Counted from the stretch's first letter, positions 48,149 through 57,910 are shown. The stretch: DNA of 64,000 bases from Bacteroidota bacterium (GCA_021789975.1 JAJYIT010000014.1:31881-95880); one strand, 5' to 3'. The notes: generated by a model not told the origin, from the sequence alone. Translations and numbers: made by a program.

Positions 48149-49123
48149 ATGGATCCGAGAGAGTTTACACGCGCTCCCACGATTTCAGGTATCGACACTC
48201 AAGGCGACCGCCTGTCGATAGATTATTCTGAAAACCTTATCAATGTCCTGGTGTTTTTCGATCCCGTATCGTGCCACTCGCTGGAAGCCATTGAAGCAAT
48301 TCAACTCCTGTCTCTGCAGTACGAAAAATTGTCGGTCTGCTTCTGGTTCATCATGGAACCGAGACCGTCGTGCATGTACAAGTCAGAAATTGCTCAAAGA
48401 ACACTGAACAGGCTCGGACTCTTCTCGAAAGCTATCTATGATGTCAACAACCAGATTGGATTGAACTTCGGTTTGGTGGACGTACCGACAGTACTGATTG
48501 TAGACTCAAATTCATTTATCCGATTGAAGTTTGAGGGGGACATAGCATTCCGCGAAGTCGAGCGTGCTATCCAGGCAAGACTTGCCGTATCGGGGTACAA
48601 GGTCGAGCTCCCCGAGTTGGGAGAAGCCGACATTGACCTCCCCCACCTTCACTCGACTTCGGTTATGAAGCAGCTGGGTTATGGTGCCAACGATTATGTA
48701 TTGAACAGCATGGTGGTCCCTGAAGCAAATCAGGAGTTTATCCTTCCGAATCTGTATTTTTCACATGCGGTCTACCCGCTTGGCGACTGGTACGTAGGGA
48801 GGGACTATATGGAAGGGAAGAACGGAAGCACCGTTTACGTTAGCTGCGGCAGTGAAGAGTCTGTTTACCTCTTTGCCGGATCAGAGGAAGGGGCGCTTCT
48901 ACGCATCCATACTTCCATCGGTTCACATCATCGTCTCGTCTTCGGCAGGGAAGTCGAGAATAGAGATGGGTTGATTAGCCTAAAAGTGTCGGAGTTTCGG
49001 CCGTATGAAGTGCTGTCATGTGCCGGCGACAGCATGATTAGTCTGCAGGTCATGGATGGTTCCTTGAAACTGTACACTGTCGAGTTCTGTCCGCTCAATC
49101 AGCTCGTGGCCATCAATCACTGA
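48149..49123 (+). CDS. Thioredoxin-fold protein with C-terminal beta domain
   Basis: A 324-residue protein without a signal peptide. Residues 1-150 resemble a redoxin (VLVFFDPVSCHSLEAI, FGLVDVPTVLIVDSNSFIRLKFEG), but the CxxC motif is reduced to a single C42. Residues 160-324 form a beta-rich domain resembling the C-terminal module of DipZ-like proteins (FYxGDWYVGRDYME-type pattern). Enzyme activity as a disulfide exchanger is doubtful. Confidence 0.65.
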   Translation: MDPREFTRAPTISGIDTQGDRLSIDYSENLINVLVFFDPVSCHSLEAIEAIQLLSLQYEKLSVCFWFIMEPRPSCMYKSEIAQRTLNRLGLFSKAIYDVNNQIGLNFGLVDVPTVLIVDSNSFIRLKFEGDIAFREVERAIQARLAVSGYKVELPELGEADIDLPHLHSTSVMKQLGYGANDYVLNSMVVPEANQEFILPNLYFSHAVYPLGDWYVGRDYMEGKNGSTVYVSCGSEESVYLFAGSEEGALLRIHTSIGSHHRLVFGREVENRDGLISLKVSEFRPYEVLSCAGDSMISLQVMDGSLKLYTVEFCPLNQLVAINH

Positions 49124-49388
49124 CTGCTGGATAGTCCGCTCCTCTCGGGAAGCTTGCAACATAATTTTCAGCACCGGGAGAACGAATCGGGAACATTCGT
49201 AGATCGGCTACGAAAGTGTGTTGCATCCTTTCCTCTTCTAATCACGTCAAGATCACACCAGGGGGTGAGGTGGATCAGAAACTTGAATCCTTCCTCTTCC
49301 ATACAAGCGTATACACCTGACTGCATTGCCATTGCGATAGCTAACGGTTAGATTACGCATATCAATCACACGACTGAAGCCAAACACC

Positions 49389-50369
49389 ATGGAAACAAAA
49401 CTAATTGAAACAATTAAATCAAAAGCCAAGACACTGAATCGGCACATTGTATTGCCGGATGCAACAGATGACCGTGCGATAAGCGCGGCACGAAAGATAA
49501 CAGATCAGGGGATTGCGAGGATTTCTTTAATCGGGATTGAAGACGAAATTCACAAGAAGGCAAAAGAATCAGGCACAGGTCTGGGCGGGATATCTATCGT
49601 AAATCCGGAAACAAACGAAAACGCGGAGCGCTACGCCAAAACCTTTTTGGAACTCAGGAAATCCAAAGGAGTTACGCCTGCGCAGGCAGCAGCGACGATG
49701 AAAAGCCCGCTGTTCTTCGGAGCTATGATGATACGCGACGGTGTGGCAAACGGAAGCGTGGCCGGGTCATTATCGACTACCGGGGACGTATTGCGTGCCG
49801 GAATCCAGGTACTGGGAATGAGGGAAGGCATTTCTATCGTATCGAGCTTCTTCCTCATTATTTTTCCGAACAAGATTTTCTCGTTCGCTGATTGCGCAGT
49901 AGTACCGAATCCCACGGCCGAACAGCTTGCAGATATTGCAGTCACCACGGCAGAAAACCACCGGAAGCTTGTTGGTGATGAGCCTCGTGTCGCCATGCTG
50001 TCTTTTTCCACTAAGGGAAGTGCGCAGCATGATTTGATCGACAAGGTGGTACATGCTACGGAGATTGCGAAGAAGAAGGCACCCCAATTGAAGATAGACG
50101 GTGAGCTGCAGCTTGACGCGGCGATCGTTCCGGATGTAGCTAAGCGAAAAGCGCCGGCTAGCTCTGTTGCCGGTGAGGCTAACGTTCTTGTATTCCCGGA
50201 TCTGAACGCCGGTAACATTGGTTACAAGATGGCGCAAAGGCTCGGAGGGGCAGACGCTCTCGGACCTATAGTTCAAGGCTTGAAGAGACCCGCGTTTGAT
50301 CTCTCGCGCGGCTGCAGCGTACAGGATATTGTAGACGTCGTCGCAATAAACTGCGTCATGGGTGCATAG
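49389..50369 (+). CDS. pta: Phosphate acetyltransferase
   Basis: Interconverts acetyl-CoA and acetyl phosphate. At 326 residues it is the short form with only the PTA_PTB catalytic domain. Motifs: [19 protein letters not shown] near the start, [30 protein letters not shown] and [13 protein letters not shown]. No ackA is adjacent. A 265-bp gap without recognisable features precedes it. Confidence 0.9.
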   Translation: METKLIETIKSKAKTLNRHIVLPDATDDRAISAARKITDQGIARISLIGIEDEIHKKAKESGTGLGGISIVNPETNENAERYAKTFLELRKSKGVTPAQAAATMKSPLFFGAMMIRDGVANGSVAGSLSTTGDVLRAGIQVLGMREGISIVSSFFLIIFPNKIFSFADCAVVPNPTAEQLADIAVTTAENHRKLVGDEPRVAMLSFSTKGSAQHDLIDKVVHATEIAKKKAPQLKIDGELQLDAAIVPDVAKRKAPASSVAGEANVLVFPDLNAGNIGYKMAQRLGGADALGPIVQGLKRPAFDLSRGCSVQDIVDVVAINCVMGA

Positions 50370-50438
50370 TCGGTAAAGACAATCTAAACTCAGTTCGGCA
50401 GTTCGGAACTGCGAACTCTTTGATTACAGGGATCATTA

Positions 50439-51269
50439 ATGGCTAATGAAGTGTCGGTCGGCAAGCTTAGAGTCGGGAACGGGCAGCCACTGGTGATAAT
50501 CTGCGGGCCATGCGTTGTGGAGAGCCGTGAGCTTACTTTCCAAGTCGCGTCCGAAGCACAGAAAATCGTGAAGAAACTCGCACTGCCTTTCATCTTCAAA
50601 TCCAGCTACAAGAAGGCGAATCGCACGAGCGGGAAGTCCTTTGTCGGAATTGGCATGGATGAGGCGCTGAAGATATTGGCCGAAGTGAAAAGAGAATTTG
50701 GATTACCCGTGCTCACCGATGTCCACTCGGAAACAGAAGTCCGCGCGGCGGCAGATGTGGCTGACGTGCTCCAGATTCCGGCGTTCCTTTGCCGGCAAAC
50801 TGAACTCCTTCAAGCTGCGGGTCGGACAGGAAAGGCGATTAATATCAAGAAGGGACAATTCATGGCACCGGAGGACATGCAACTGCAGGCAGAGAAGGTC
50901 AGAGAAGTTGGAAACGGAGGTGTCATGCTTACAGAGCGCGGTACCTCATTTGGATATCATAATCTAATTGTCGACATGAGGTCGCTTGTAATAATGCGCC
51001 AGTCCGGCTATCCGGTTATCCTTGATAGCACGCACTCGCTCCAGCTTCCTGGCGGTGAGAAGGACAAGACCGGTGGGCAACCGGAGTACATTTTCCCGAT
51101 CGCCCGAGCCGGCGCTGCAGTCGGGATAGACGGCCTGTTTCTGGAGACTCATCCTGACCCGGCGAGAGCTCTTAGCGATGCTTCGACTCAACTCCCTTTG
51201 AGCCTTCTGGAGAGCCTCCTGTTTCAAGTGAAACGGATCGACGAGTCCCGACGCGAGATTGTACAATGA
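50439..51269 (+). CDS. kdsA: 3-deoxy-8-phosphooctulonate synthase
   Basis: Condenses PEP and arabinose-5-P to Kdo-8-P for LPS. It has 276 residues. ICGPCVVESRELTF, FKSSYKKANRTSGKSF, VLTDVHSETE and FLETHPDPARALSDAS are diagnostic. It opens a coupled run kdsA-kdsC-kdsD-lptC-lptA-lptB; the stop overlaps kdsC as ATGA. Confidence 0.96.
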   Translation: MANEVSVGKLRVGNGQPLVIICGPCVVESRELTFQVASEAQKIVKKLALPFIFKSSYKKANRTSGKSFVGIGMDEALKILAEVKREFGLPVLTDVHSETEVRAAADVADVLQIPAFLCRQTELLQAAGRTGKAINIKKGQFMAPEDMQLQAEKVREVGNGGVMLTERGTSFGYHNLIVDMRSLVIMRQSGYPVILDSTHSLQLPGGEKDKTGGQPEYIFPIARAGAAVGIDGLFLETHPDPARALSDASTQLPLSLLESLLFQVKRIDESRREIVQ

Positions 51270-51775
51270 GTCGCTTGCAATCCCTGGCACCTAAACTTAA
51301 AAAGATAAAAGCTATCTTCCTCGACGTTGACGGCGTGCTCACCGACGGTTCCATAATCTATGGCCGCGAAGGAATGGAGATTAAGGTTTTCGACTCCCAG
51401 GACGGATACGGAATTACAAGTGCGTTACAGAATGGATTTCGCGTCGGGATAATGACTGCACGAGATTCTGAAGTCGTGAGGAGACGCGCTGCCGAACTTG
51501 GGATTGCAGATGTCTACCAGGGATCGATAGATAAAGTCTCACCGCTTGAAGAAATCAAGAAGAAGTATGCTCTGAGTGACGCGGAGATTGCATATGTGGG
51601 GGACGATATTCTGGACCTCCCGATACTTAGGAAGATAGGATTCAGTGCTGCTCCGGCTAACGCGGTTCGGGATGTCAAGATGAAGGTTGACTACGTCGCA
51701 AAAGCTTCCGGCGGACACGGAGCGGTCAGAGAAATAATAGATATTATTCTTAAAGCCCAAAAGAAGAGCCTTTAG
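51266..51775 (+). CDS. kdsC: Kdo-8-phosphate phosphatase
   Basis: HAD-superfamily phosphatase converting Kdo-8-P to Kdo. It has 169 residues. The nucleophile D20 and acid/base D22 lie in FLDVDGVLTDG; IMTARDSEVVRRRA and VGDDILDLPIL are the later HAD motifs. It lies between kdsA and kdsD with 2-4 bp junctions. Confidence 0.95.
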   Translation: MSRLQSLAPKLKKIKAIFLDVDGVLTDGSIIYGREGMEIKVFDSQDGYGITSALQNGFRVGIMTARDSEVVRRRAAELGIADVYQGSIDKVSPLEEIKKKYALSDAEIAYVGDDILDLPILRKIGFSAAPANAVRDVKMKVDYVAKASGGHGAVREIIDIILKAQKKSL

Positions 51776-51777
51776 AG

Positions 51778-52761
51778 ATGGACTCAATAGAAAGAGGACG
51801 GGAAGTAGTGAGAATCGAGGCCGATGCAGTTAAAGGCCTCGAAACTAAAATAGACGGCGCGTTTGCCGGGGCAGTCGATCTGATTGCGAAGATATCAGGA
51901 CGCGTCGTGGTTACGGGCATGGGGAAGTCGGGGCTCATAGCCAGAAAAATTGTAGCTACTATGAATTCGACGGGGACACCGTCAATTTTTCTTCACCCGA
52001 GCGATGCAGTGCACGGCGACCTCGGTATGGTAAGAACCGAAGATGTGGTCATTTGTATTTCCAAGAGCGGTGATACTCACGAGGTATTGCAACTCCTCCC
52101 TATGTTTAAGCGAATCGGGGTTCCTATCATTTCGATTATCGGCAACAAGGATTCTAAGCTTGGAAGAGAGAGCGATTTTGCGCTTGACGCGAGCGTCGAA
52201 CAGGAGGCATGTCCGTACGATCTTGCGCCGACGGCGTCGACCACGGCCGCTCTCGCCCTTGGTGATGCACTGGCAATAGTATTGCTTGAGCGTAAGGATT
52301 TTACCGAAGAAAATTTTGCTCTGTACCACCCGGGCGGCAACATTGGGAAGAGGCTGTTCCTGAAGGTTGAAGAGTTGATGGTGAGAGGCAAGGATATTCC
52401 GAAAGTTTCCACCTCTGCGAGTTTGAAGGAGACCATCCTCGCTATTTCGTCCGGAAGACTTGGTGCAACCTGCGTGGTGAACCCGTCGGGCGAGCTTGCA
52501 GGAGTCGTCACGGACGGAGATTTGAGGAGACTTCTCCAGAAAGATCTTAACCTGACTACGATGACTGCCGGTGAAGTCATGACCTCAAATCCGAAGGTGA
52601 TAAAGCCAAACATGCTGGCGGTAGCGGCAATTGAAGAAATGGAAGACTTCAATATTACGCAATTGATTGTCATCGACGATTCACGGAAACCGATCGGGAT
52701 GGTCCACCTCCATGACCTTGTCAAAGCGGGCCTGTCTCCCAAGCTTGAAAATCATGAATAG
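51778..52761 (+). CDS. kdsD: Arabinose-5-phosphate isomerase
   Basis: Makes arabinose-5-P from ribulose-5-P, the first step to Kdo. It has 327 residues: a SIS domain (about 35-170, RVVVTGMGKSGLIARKI, FLHPSDAVHGDLGM) and a CBS-domain pair (about 205-325). The stop overlaps the lptC start by 8 bp, linking sugar synthesis and LPS export. Confidence 0.95.
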   Translation: MDSIERGREVVRIEADAVKGLETKIDGAFAGAVDLIAKISGRVVVTGMGKSGLIARKIVATMNSTGTPSIFLHPSDAVHGDLGMVRTEDVVICISKSGDTHEVLQLLPMFKRIGVPIISIIGNKDSKLGRESDFALDASVEQEACPYDLAPTASTTAALALGDALAIVLLERKDFTEENFALYHPGGNIGKRLFLKVEELMVRGKDIPKVSTSASLKETILAISSGRLGATCVVNPSGELAGVVTDGDLRRLLQKDLNLTTMTAGEVMTSNPKVIKPNMLAVAAIEEMEDFNITQLIVIDDSRKPIGMVHLHDLVKAGLSPKLENHE

Positions 52762-53278
52762 GATCTTCATTCTCCTGGGGATGCTAACACTGTTCGGCTG
52801 TGCTGAGAAACTCAAACCCACCGTGGTGCCGGTCACCGGCAGACTTCCCGATCAAGAATCCTGGCACTCCACAATCGAATTTTCCGACAGCGGGACGGTC
52901 CGCGGTGTTCTAAAGGCAGGACGCCTCTGGGTTTTTAACGATCAGAACAAAACATATCTTGGAGACAGCCTTCGCGTCGATTTCTACGATTCGCTCGGCC
53001 GACATACCAGCTTTCTTACCGCCGACAGTGGAATTGTCGATAACACCAACAATAACCTGGAAGCGATTGGCAACGTCTATGCGCACAGCGATAGCGGAAC
53101 TTCGCTCTGGACTCAAAGACTATTCTGGAACAATTCCACGCAAAAAGTCACGTCCGATGTATTTGTGAAGATTGAATCGCCTAAGGAGGATATTCAGGGA
53201 ACCGGATTTGAATCGAACCGTGACCTCAGCGATTACAGGATCTTCAACGTGAGCGGAGAATCCAAAGGGAAACATTGA
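52754..53278 (+). CDS. lptC: LPS export protein LptC, lipoprotein form
   Basis: A 174-residue protein with lipobox LTLFGC (Cys about residue 15), unlike the membrane-anchored LptC of E. coli, followed by an OstA-like beta-jellyroll with repeated DSL/DSG steps. The identification rests on the fold pattern and its place between kdsD and lptA. ATG 52754 gives the lipoprotein signal; earlier in-frame codons are kdsD. Confidence 0.8.
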   Translation: MNRIFILLGMLTLFGCAEKLKPTVVPVTGRLPDQESWHSTIEFSDSGTVRGVLKAGRLWVFNDQNKTYLGDSLRVDFYDSLGRHTSFLTADSGIVDNTNNNLEAIGNVYAHSDSGTSLWTQRLFWNNSTQKVTSDVFVKIESPKEDIQGTGFESNRDLSDYRIFNVSGESKGKH

Positions 53279-54663
53279 ACCTGGTACTCTGCGATCATAC
53301 CCGGAGAAATAAGTGCCAGGGTCCTTGCAGCATGTGGCGGCAAGAGCGGATCCGTAAGGATTACGATTCTTTCTTTCTCCAGCGCGCCAGGGGTCTGATT
53401 TTCGTCTATTTGACTCTGTCTGCCTTTTTCTTTTTCCGTGCCTCCGCGGCCGCCCAGAACCAGCAGGTCCACCTTGTCCACGCCGATAGTCTCCTCGGCT
53501 ACACAAATAATGGTGAATCTTTTCGAGAGCTTGTCGGGCATGTGACCATGGAGCACGACAGCTCTGTGTTGAAATGCGACCGGGCGATTCAGAATCTCTC
53601 CGAAGATATTATAAAATTGTATGGAAATGTCCGTGTCTATGACGATACCTTGACGCTGCTTACAAGTCGGGCCACCTACTACGGCAAAACAAGGACAGTG
53701 TTCTCCAATTCAGGCGTCTATCTTAATGACCGAAAGCGCACGCTGACCGCAGACAGTGGAACTTATGACTCGGAAACCAAGGTGGCGCACTTCTTCAGCA
53801 ACGTCTTCGTGAGGGATTCACTTTCACGACTGAATGGTGACCGGCTGTTGTTTTATCGGGATGATCAAAAAACAATATCCGATGGGAACGTAAAAATTAA
53901 AAGTCTTCAGAATAACGTAACGGTTTATGGCTCACATTTCGAAGACTACGGCAAGAAGAATTACAGCATCATGACCGGAAAGCCGCTGCTCGTTCAGATC
54001 GATACGACAACTGATGGGAAGATCGACACGCTCTACATAACTTCGAAATTAATGAGGGCGTTTCGGGATAGTTCAGAGCAGAGATTTATTGCAGAGGATA
54101 GCGTGATAATCTTGCGTGACTCTCTTGCCGCGAGATGCGGTTACTCGATTTATTTTGCGAAAGATAGTATGGTGGTTATGCAGAAGTCACCGGTGGTCTG
54201 GTATGGCGACAATCAGCTTACGGGGGACAGCATCACCGTTCATATCAAGGACCGAAACATTTCGCAAGTGGATGTGGTAGGTGCGTCATTCGCCATCTCT
54301 CGTAGTGACTCGCTGTTGAGCAACAGGTTTAACCAGATGAAAGGGAGGCGACTCACTATGTTCCTTTCGCATCGAAAAGTTAACCGGATTATCGTTGAAA
54401 ATAATGCGACCAGTCTCTATTATCTTTACGATAAGAACAAACCAAACGGAGTGAACAAGGTAAGCGGAGACAAAGTCATCATGTATTTCAAAGACGGAAA
54501 GATTGACCGGATTGCGGTGATAAGCGGCGTGGAGGGAGACTACTATCCTGAGAAGTTGATTGCCGACAGGACAAACGACTACAATCTCGCCGGTTTTGCC
54601 TACTACAGCGATCGTCCCGAGATTTCCGATTTTCCACTAAGGCAGGATGGCGTATCCAAATAA
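53275..54663 (+). CDS. lptA: OstA-like LPS transport protein (LptA type, extended)
   Basis: A protein of up to 462 residues with a signal sequence ([20 protein letters not shown]) and many OstA/LptA repeat strands ([36 protein letters not shown]). It is more than twice the size of E. coli LptA (185 residues), as in many Bacteroidota, so it may form a longer bridge by itself. Start is either TTG 53275, overlapping lptC as TTGA, or ATG 53332, which leaves a more normal signal; I cannot decide. Confidence 0.8.
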   Translation: MNLVLCDHTRRNKCQGPCSMWRQERIRKDYDSFFLQRARGLIFVYLTLSAFFFFRASAAAQNQQVHLVHADSLLGYTNNGESFRELVGHVTMEHDSSVLKCDRAIQNLSEDIIKLYGNVRVYDDTLTLLTSRATYYGKTRTVFSNSGVYLNDRKRTLTADSGTYDSETKVAHFFSNVFVRDSLSRLNGDRLLFYRDDQKTISDGNVKIKSLQNNVTVYGSHFEDYGKKNYSIMTGKPLLVQIDTTTDGKIDTLYITSKLMRAFRDSSEQRFIAEDSVIILRDSLAARCGYSIYFAKDSMVVMQKSPVVWYGDNQLTGDSITVHIKDRNISQVDVVGASFAISRSDSLLSNRFNQMKGRRLTMFLSHRKVNRIIVENNATSLYYLYDKNKPNGVNKVSGDKVIMYFKDGKIDRIAVISGVEGDYYPEKLIADRTNDYNLAGFAYYSDRPEISDFPLRQDGVSK

Positions 54664-54664
54664 T

Positions 54665-55468
54665 ATGTCAACCGGGACCGGGGCTGAAAATATGACTGAT
54701 ACTACGCCGGGAGCGACGCCTAAACTTGGCGAAAGTCGGAGCACCCTATACTCTCGCGATTTGCAGAAAAGATACAAGAAGAGATTCGTTGTGGATGGTG
54801 CGTCGGTCGAAGTGGGACAGGGGGAAGTCGTCGGGTTGCTTGGTCCAAATGGTGCGGGAAAGACTACGACTTTCTACATGATTGTTGGGATGATCAAACC
54901 GAATTCCGGAAAGGTGTTTATCGACAAAACAGAGATCACGCGTTTGCCGATGTACAGAAGGGCGAGGCTCGGTATCGGTTATCTTCCTCAAGAGGCATCC
55001 ATATTTAGGAAGATGACTGTTGAAGACAATATCTTAGCTGTCCTTGAGTTCAAGAAGATGACGCGCTCAGAGCGGAGAGATCGCTGCGAACAACTGATGG
55101 ATGAACTTGGAATCCTCCAAATCAGGAAAACATTGGGGTACGCCCTCAGCGGTGGGGAGAGAAGGAGAACCGAAATCGCGAGGTCACTCGCATCGGATCC
55201 GAAATTCATGCTCCTTGATGAGCCATTTGCGGGTATCGATCCGCTCGCTGTCGAAGATATAATGAAAATAGCCGTGAACCTAAGGAACCGTGGCATAGGT
55301 GTGTTGATTACCGACCACAACGTTCATGAAACCCTTTCAATTGTGGACCGGGCATACCTGCTGTTTGAGGGAAAGATTCTGAAGGCGGGGACTTCTGAAT
55401 TCCTGGCTAACGATCCGGATGCCAGAAGACTCTATTTAGGAGAAAGCTTCAAGCTGGATAGGTACTGA
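54665..55468 (+). CDS. lptB: LPS export ABC transporter ATP-binding protein
   Basis: Cytoplasmic ATPase of the LptBFG exporter, 267 residues. Walker [11 protein letters not shown], signature LSGGERRR, Walker [13 protein letters not shown] and switch TDHNVHET are all present. It carries an extra N-terminal tail of about 25 residues; alternative starts are ATG 54647 and ATG 54692. lptF and lptG are not in the window. Confidence 0.94.
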   Translation: MSTGTGAENMTDTTPGATPKLGESRSTLYSRDLQKRYKKRFVVDGASVEVGQGEVVGLLGPNGAGKTTTFYMIVGMIKPNSGKVFIDKTEITRLPMYRRARLGIGYLPQEASIFRKMTVEDNILAVLEFKKMTRSERRDRCEQLMDELGILQIRKTLGYALSGGERRRTEIARSLASDPKFMLLDEPFAGIDPLAVEDIMKIAVNLRNRGIGVLITDHNVHETLSIVDRAYLLFEGKILKAGTSEFLANDPDARRLYLGESFKLDRY

Positions 55469-55643
55469 AGGTCCGGCTGGAAAGCCAAAAAAAATCCTGC
55501 CGCTGAGTCGAGAAGAGGCTGGGTGTCATTCAACTTTTCGTCTGGGTCCCTTTGCGGTATCCTTTCGCAGGAAGTCCTGGCATGCGATCCGGGGTCCGTT
55601 GCCTTTGGTGGATGTCAATCTTATATTGCTGTCAGAGGATCAG

Positions 55644-56009
55644 ATGCGGGAAATATTGGTTGTAGACGACAACGCCATTAACAGACAGTTGGCAGTGTAT
55701 CTGCTGAAGCGGGGAGGTTACTCCGTTCGTGAAGCAGATTCCGGCAGAGAGGCGTTGGAGATATTGGAGACTCATACGCCCGACATCATTCTCTTGGATA
55801 TCCAACTGCCCGAAATGGACGGGGTGGAGATCCTCAGGCGAATCCGGGAGAAAAGTTCCACGAAACACCTCAAAGTGGTTGCCCTTACCGCCCATTCGAT
55901 GCATGGTGACAGAGAACGTTTCGAGTCCGCTGGCTTCGACGGTTACCTGGCGAAGCCGATCGAACCGAAGACGTTTGCAAAACAGATTTTCGAGATCTGG
56001 AAGTCGTGA
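55644..56009 (+). CDS. Single-domain response regulator (CheY/DivK type)
   Basis: A 121-residue stand-alone receiver domain. Acidic pocket D8/D9, phospho-acceptor D52 in LLDIQLPEMDG, T82 in LTAHS and K104 in YLAKPIEP are intact. No output domain and no kinase nearby. ATG 55644 follows AGAGGA at 5 bp; an in-frame GTG at 55599 would add residues outside the fold. Confidence 0.92.
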   Translation: MREILVVDDNAINRQLAVYLLKRGGYSVREADSGREALEILETHTPDIILLDIQLPEMDGVEILRRIREKSSTKHLKVVALTAHSMHGDRERFESAGFDGYLAKPIEPKTFAKQIFEIWKS

Positions 56010-56173
56010 ATTGGGTTGGAACGATTGCTCCCGCAAATAGGTTGTGATTCTTTGACGAGCCCGATAGTGATGCGCTGATAGTTCTTTGAAATGAAGCTCC
56101 AGGCTTCTCAATTTTCTCCGAATGTCCGATTGCATCTTTCCGAAGGTGCTTTCGAGATTGTCTTCTTCAACAT

Positions 56174-56589
56174 GGGGATGATATTGGAATCGACGGGGAT
56201 TCGGGAAGCAGTGAGTTGCGTGTCGTGGTCGCCGGTGCCACGTAAAATAATCGGTAAAAATGTAAATGCGAACTCTAATTACGCATTGGCTGCCTAATTA
56301 AAAAAAGGTAACCCGTCCACCCGGATGTTCTGTCTGTCGGCACCGGAGCCGCTCAATATCACATCCTGTGATATGCGGATTCTCGGACTTCGTGTTCGGG
56401 AAGTGGGCGTCGCCCAGGCAGGCTTTCCCTCCGGAATTGCCCGGTGGCTGGATGGAAATACTTTGCCGGGATTGTCCGGTACAACTCTGCTTCGCGAGCA
56501 GTACCGGATGAAATACGAGGTCGAAGCTATACACGTAGAGGCTCACTGAGTCCTATCTTCGGACCGGGGTTCGACTCCCCGCATCTCCA
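56174..56589 (+). ncRNA. ssrA: Transfer-messenger RNA (tmRNA)
   Basis: The 5' end GGGGATG pairs with CATCTCC at 56582-56588 (one G-U) to form the tRNA-like acceptor stem; the T-arm reads CGGGGTTCGACTCCCCG. The conserved 5' block TTGGAATCGACGGGGATTC follows the stem. The tag frame ends AATTACGCATTGGCTGCC then TAA, giving a degradation tag that ends NANSNYALAA; the resume codon is probably the GTA before it. About 416 nt, a normal size. CCA is not encoded (CAA follows). It forms the left border of the accessory region. Confidence 0.95.
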
Positions 56590-56995
56590 CAAGTTGTCCG
56601 GAGTTTCCGCCTTACTAACCAACGGTCTGTGTGAGAGATCCGCCTGCAGCAGATCCTGCCGGCATTTGCACTTCATCCGGCATTCTACGCACACTAAGCC
56701 TCTCAGCGGAACCTCGTGCAAGTTTCGCGTCACCTCAAATTATTGCAGTGCGGGCTACTGGGGAGACCACCAAGTCTGCCCAGAGAGCTGACATCCAGCG
56801 TTGCAGCAATGCAAACAGCTACCAATTCTTCTGACATGCAAAGTCAATTTCCGTTTGCGCTCCTTGGGAACATTCTACGAGGGAGACTTATCGGTCTAAT
56901 CGGTTCAATTCCGAACATGCGCGGAAGCAATCTGGCAATTAATCCAATGATTAAGACTTTCATATTTCTCCCTTTAAGCGGCTGCTGCGGTTAAC
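56590..56995. other. Non-coding stretch between ssrA and the cassette array
   Basis: About 400 bp without a convincing gene, terminator or repeat. Short open frames exist on both strands but have no ribosome-binding sites and no family resemblance. Confidence 0.4.
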
Positions 56996-57098
56996 CTCTC
57001 GCACAAAAAAGTCGTCCCGCTTCGCGACGCCATAAATGTGCGCCTGCATGCTGGCAGGCAGGGTAGGCAGGCGTCTTCTTCCTGCTTGTTATGCGAAG
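56996..57098 (-). repeat. attC-like site A (degenerate, terminal)
   Basis: Plus-strand right end CTTGTTATGCGAAG pairs imperfectly with CTCGCACAAAAAAG on the left. It shares GTCGTCCCG with site B and the block TAGGCAGGCGTCTTCTTC with site C, plus a GCCTGC/GCAGGC internal hairpin. It is the weakest of the sites. Confidence 0.5.
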
Positions 57099-57170
57099 TG
57101 CGCCGCATATCGATACTTGATTATGTCAGAATTATGATTCACTCTACGCATGAACAACGCGAGCTAAAAT

Positions 57171-57440
57171 ATGCCAATAGTAAAATCTATATCGAGCCTC
57201 AGAAACCGGACGCGTGAGATCGCCGAGATTTGTCATGAACAGGATGAACCGGTGTACCTTACTACGAACGGTGAGGGGGATTTGGTAGTGATGAGTATAG
57301 ATCACTATGAGCGCATCAAGGCTCAGGCTGATCTTTTTGAGAAGCTTGGAGTTGCACAAACACAATCGGCGCAGGGTAAGAAAGGTATCACCCACAAAGA
57401 GATGGTAACCAAGCTCCGACGTCGAGCGAATGCCAAGTAG
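57171..57440 (+). CDS. Phd/YefM-type antitoxin, orphan
   Basis: An 89-residue antitoxin: N-terminal DNA-binding part SISSLRNRTREIAEICHEQDEPVYLTTNG (in pieces: SISSLRNRTREIAEI, EPVYLTTNGEGDLVVMS), then a C-terminal toxin-binding helix. It seems complete, but no toxin gene follows on the plus strand; immediately after its stop the sequence is the antisense of a RelE-like gene. Remnant of a Phd-RelE pair, or an antitoxin that neutralises a toxin elsewhere. Confidence 0.8.
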   Translation: MPIVKSISSLRNRTREIAEICHEQDEPVYLTTNGEGDLVVMSIDHYERIKAQADLFEKLGVAQTQSAQGKKGITHKEMVTKLRRRANAK

Positions 57441-57655
57441 ATACAAACTCCGGTACCTTCCTGATAAACCATACGGTAATCCCCCACGCGAACACGATAG
57501 CTCCCACTACCTCCAACCAACTTGCAATGTGCAACCGGAAACGGGTCGTCAGCCAGCGACTCCGCCGCCTCGACAATCCGCGGTACGAAATCAGTATGAA
57601 TTCCTCTCAACTCCTTCTCCGCGGATGACTTCCACTTAATCTCGTATGAGGCCAT
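57323..57655 (-). CDS. RelE/ParE-type toxin with aberrant C-terminus
   Basis: A 110-residue frame. Residues 1-80 follow the RelE/ParE pattern (YEIKWKSSAEKELRGI, CKLVGGSGSYRVRVGDYRMVYQ). RelE proteins usually end near residue 85-90; here the frame runs on for about 25 residues by reading the phd-like gene at 57171-57440 in antisense. The overlap of 118 bp suggests deletion of the original 3' end. It overlaps its upstream antitoxin by 20 bp. Toxicity is doubtful. Confidence 0.65.
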   Translation of the reverse strand: MASYEIKWKSSAEKELRGIHTDFVPRIVEAAESLADDPFPVAHCKLVGGSGSYRVRVGDYRMVYQEGTGVCIYLAFARRRSLVTISLWVIPFLPCADCVCATPSFSKRSA

Positions 57656-57836
57656 TAGCCTTCAGGCGTTCTCTCAGGTCCTTCATTGATATTGTCGGCT
57701 CATCCTTACGTTCAGCGATGACAGCAAGGTCATGAAGGTCTTCTAGCATTTCCTCGTACTCCTGCAAGGGAATGACGACTGCGGTCTTTTTCCCTTGCTC
57801 ATCGATGAGGTATTGTGGCTGAACCTTGTGATTCAT
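57636..57836 (-). CDS. Phd/YefM-type antitoxin partner of the RelE-like gene
   Basis: A 66-residue protein with QYLIDEQGKKTAVVIPLQEYEEMLEDL, split here as QYLIDEQGKKTAVV and IPLQEYEEMLEDLHDL, the typical short Phd form. AAGGAG lies 7 bp before the ATG. It precedes and overlaps the RelE-like gene, the normal antitoxin-first order. Confidence 0.75.
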   Translation of the reverse strand: MNHKVQPQYLIDEQGKKTAVVIPLQEYEEMLEDLHDLAVIAERKDEPTISMKDLRERLKANGLIRD

Positions 57837-57910
57837 AAATGACTCCTTATCTCACAAAATGATAGCAAACGCCGGACACTATTGCAACGAATTTGGAGTG
57901 CCACATTCCG

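Noticed and set aside
52077..52742. 221-residue minus-strand frame opposite kdsD
   Set aside because: Antisense shadow; kdsD is certain.
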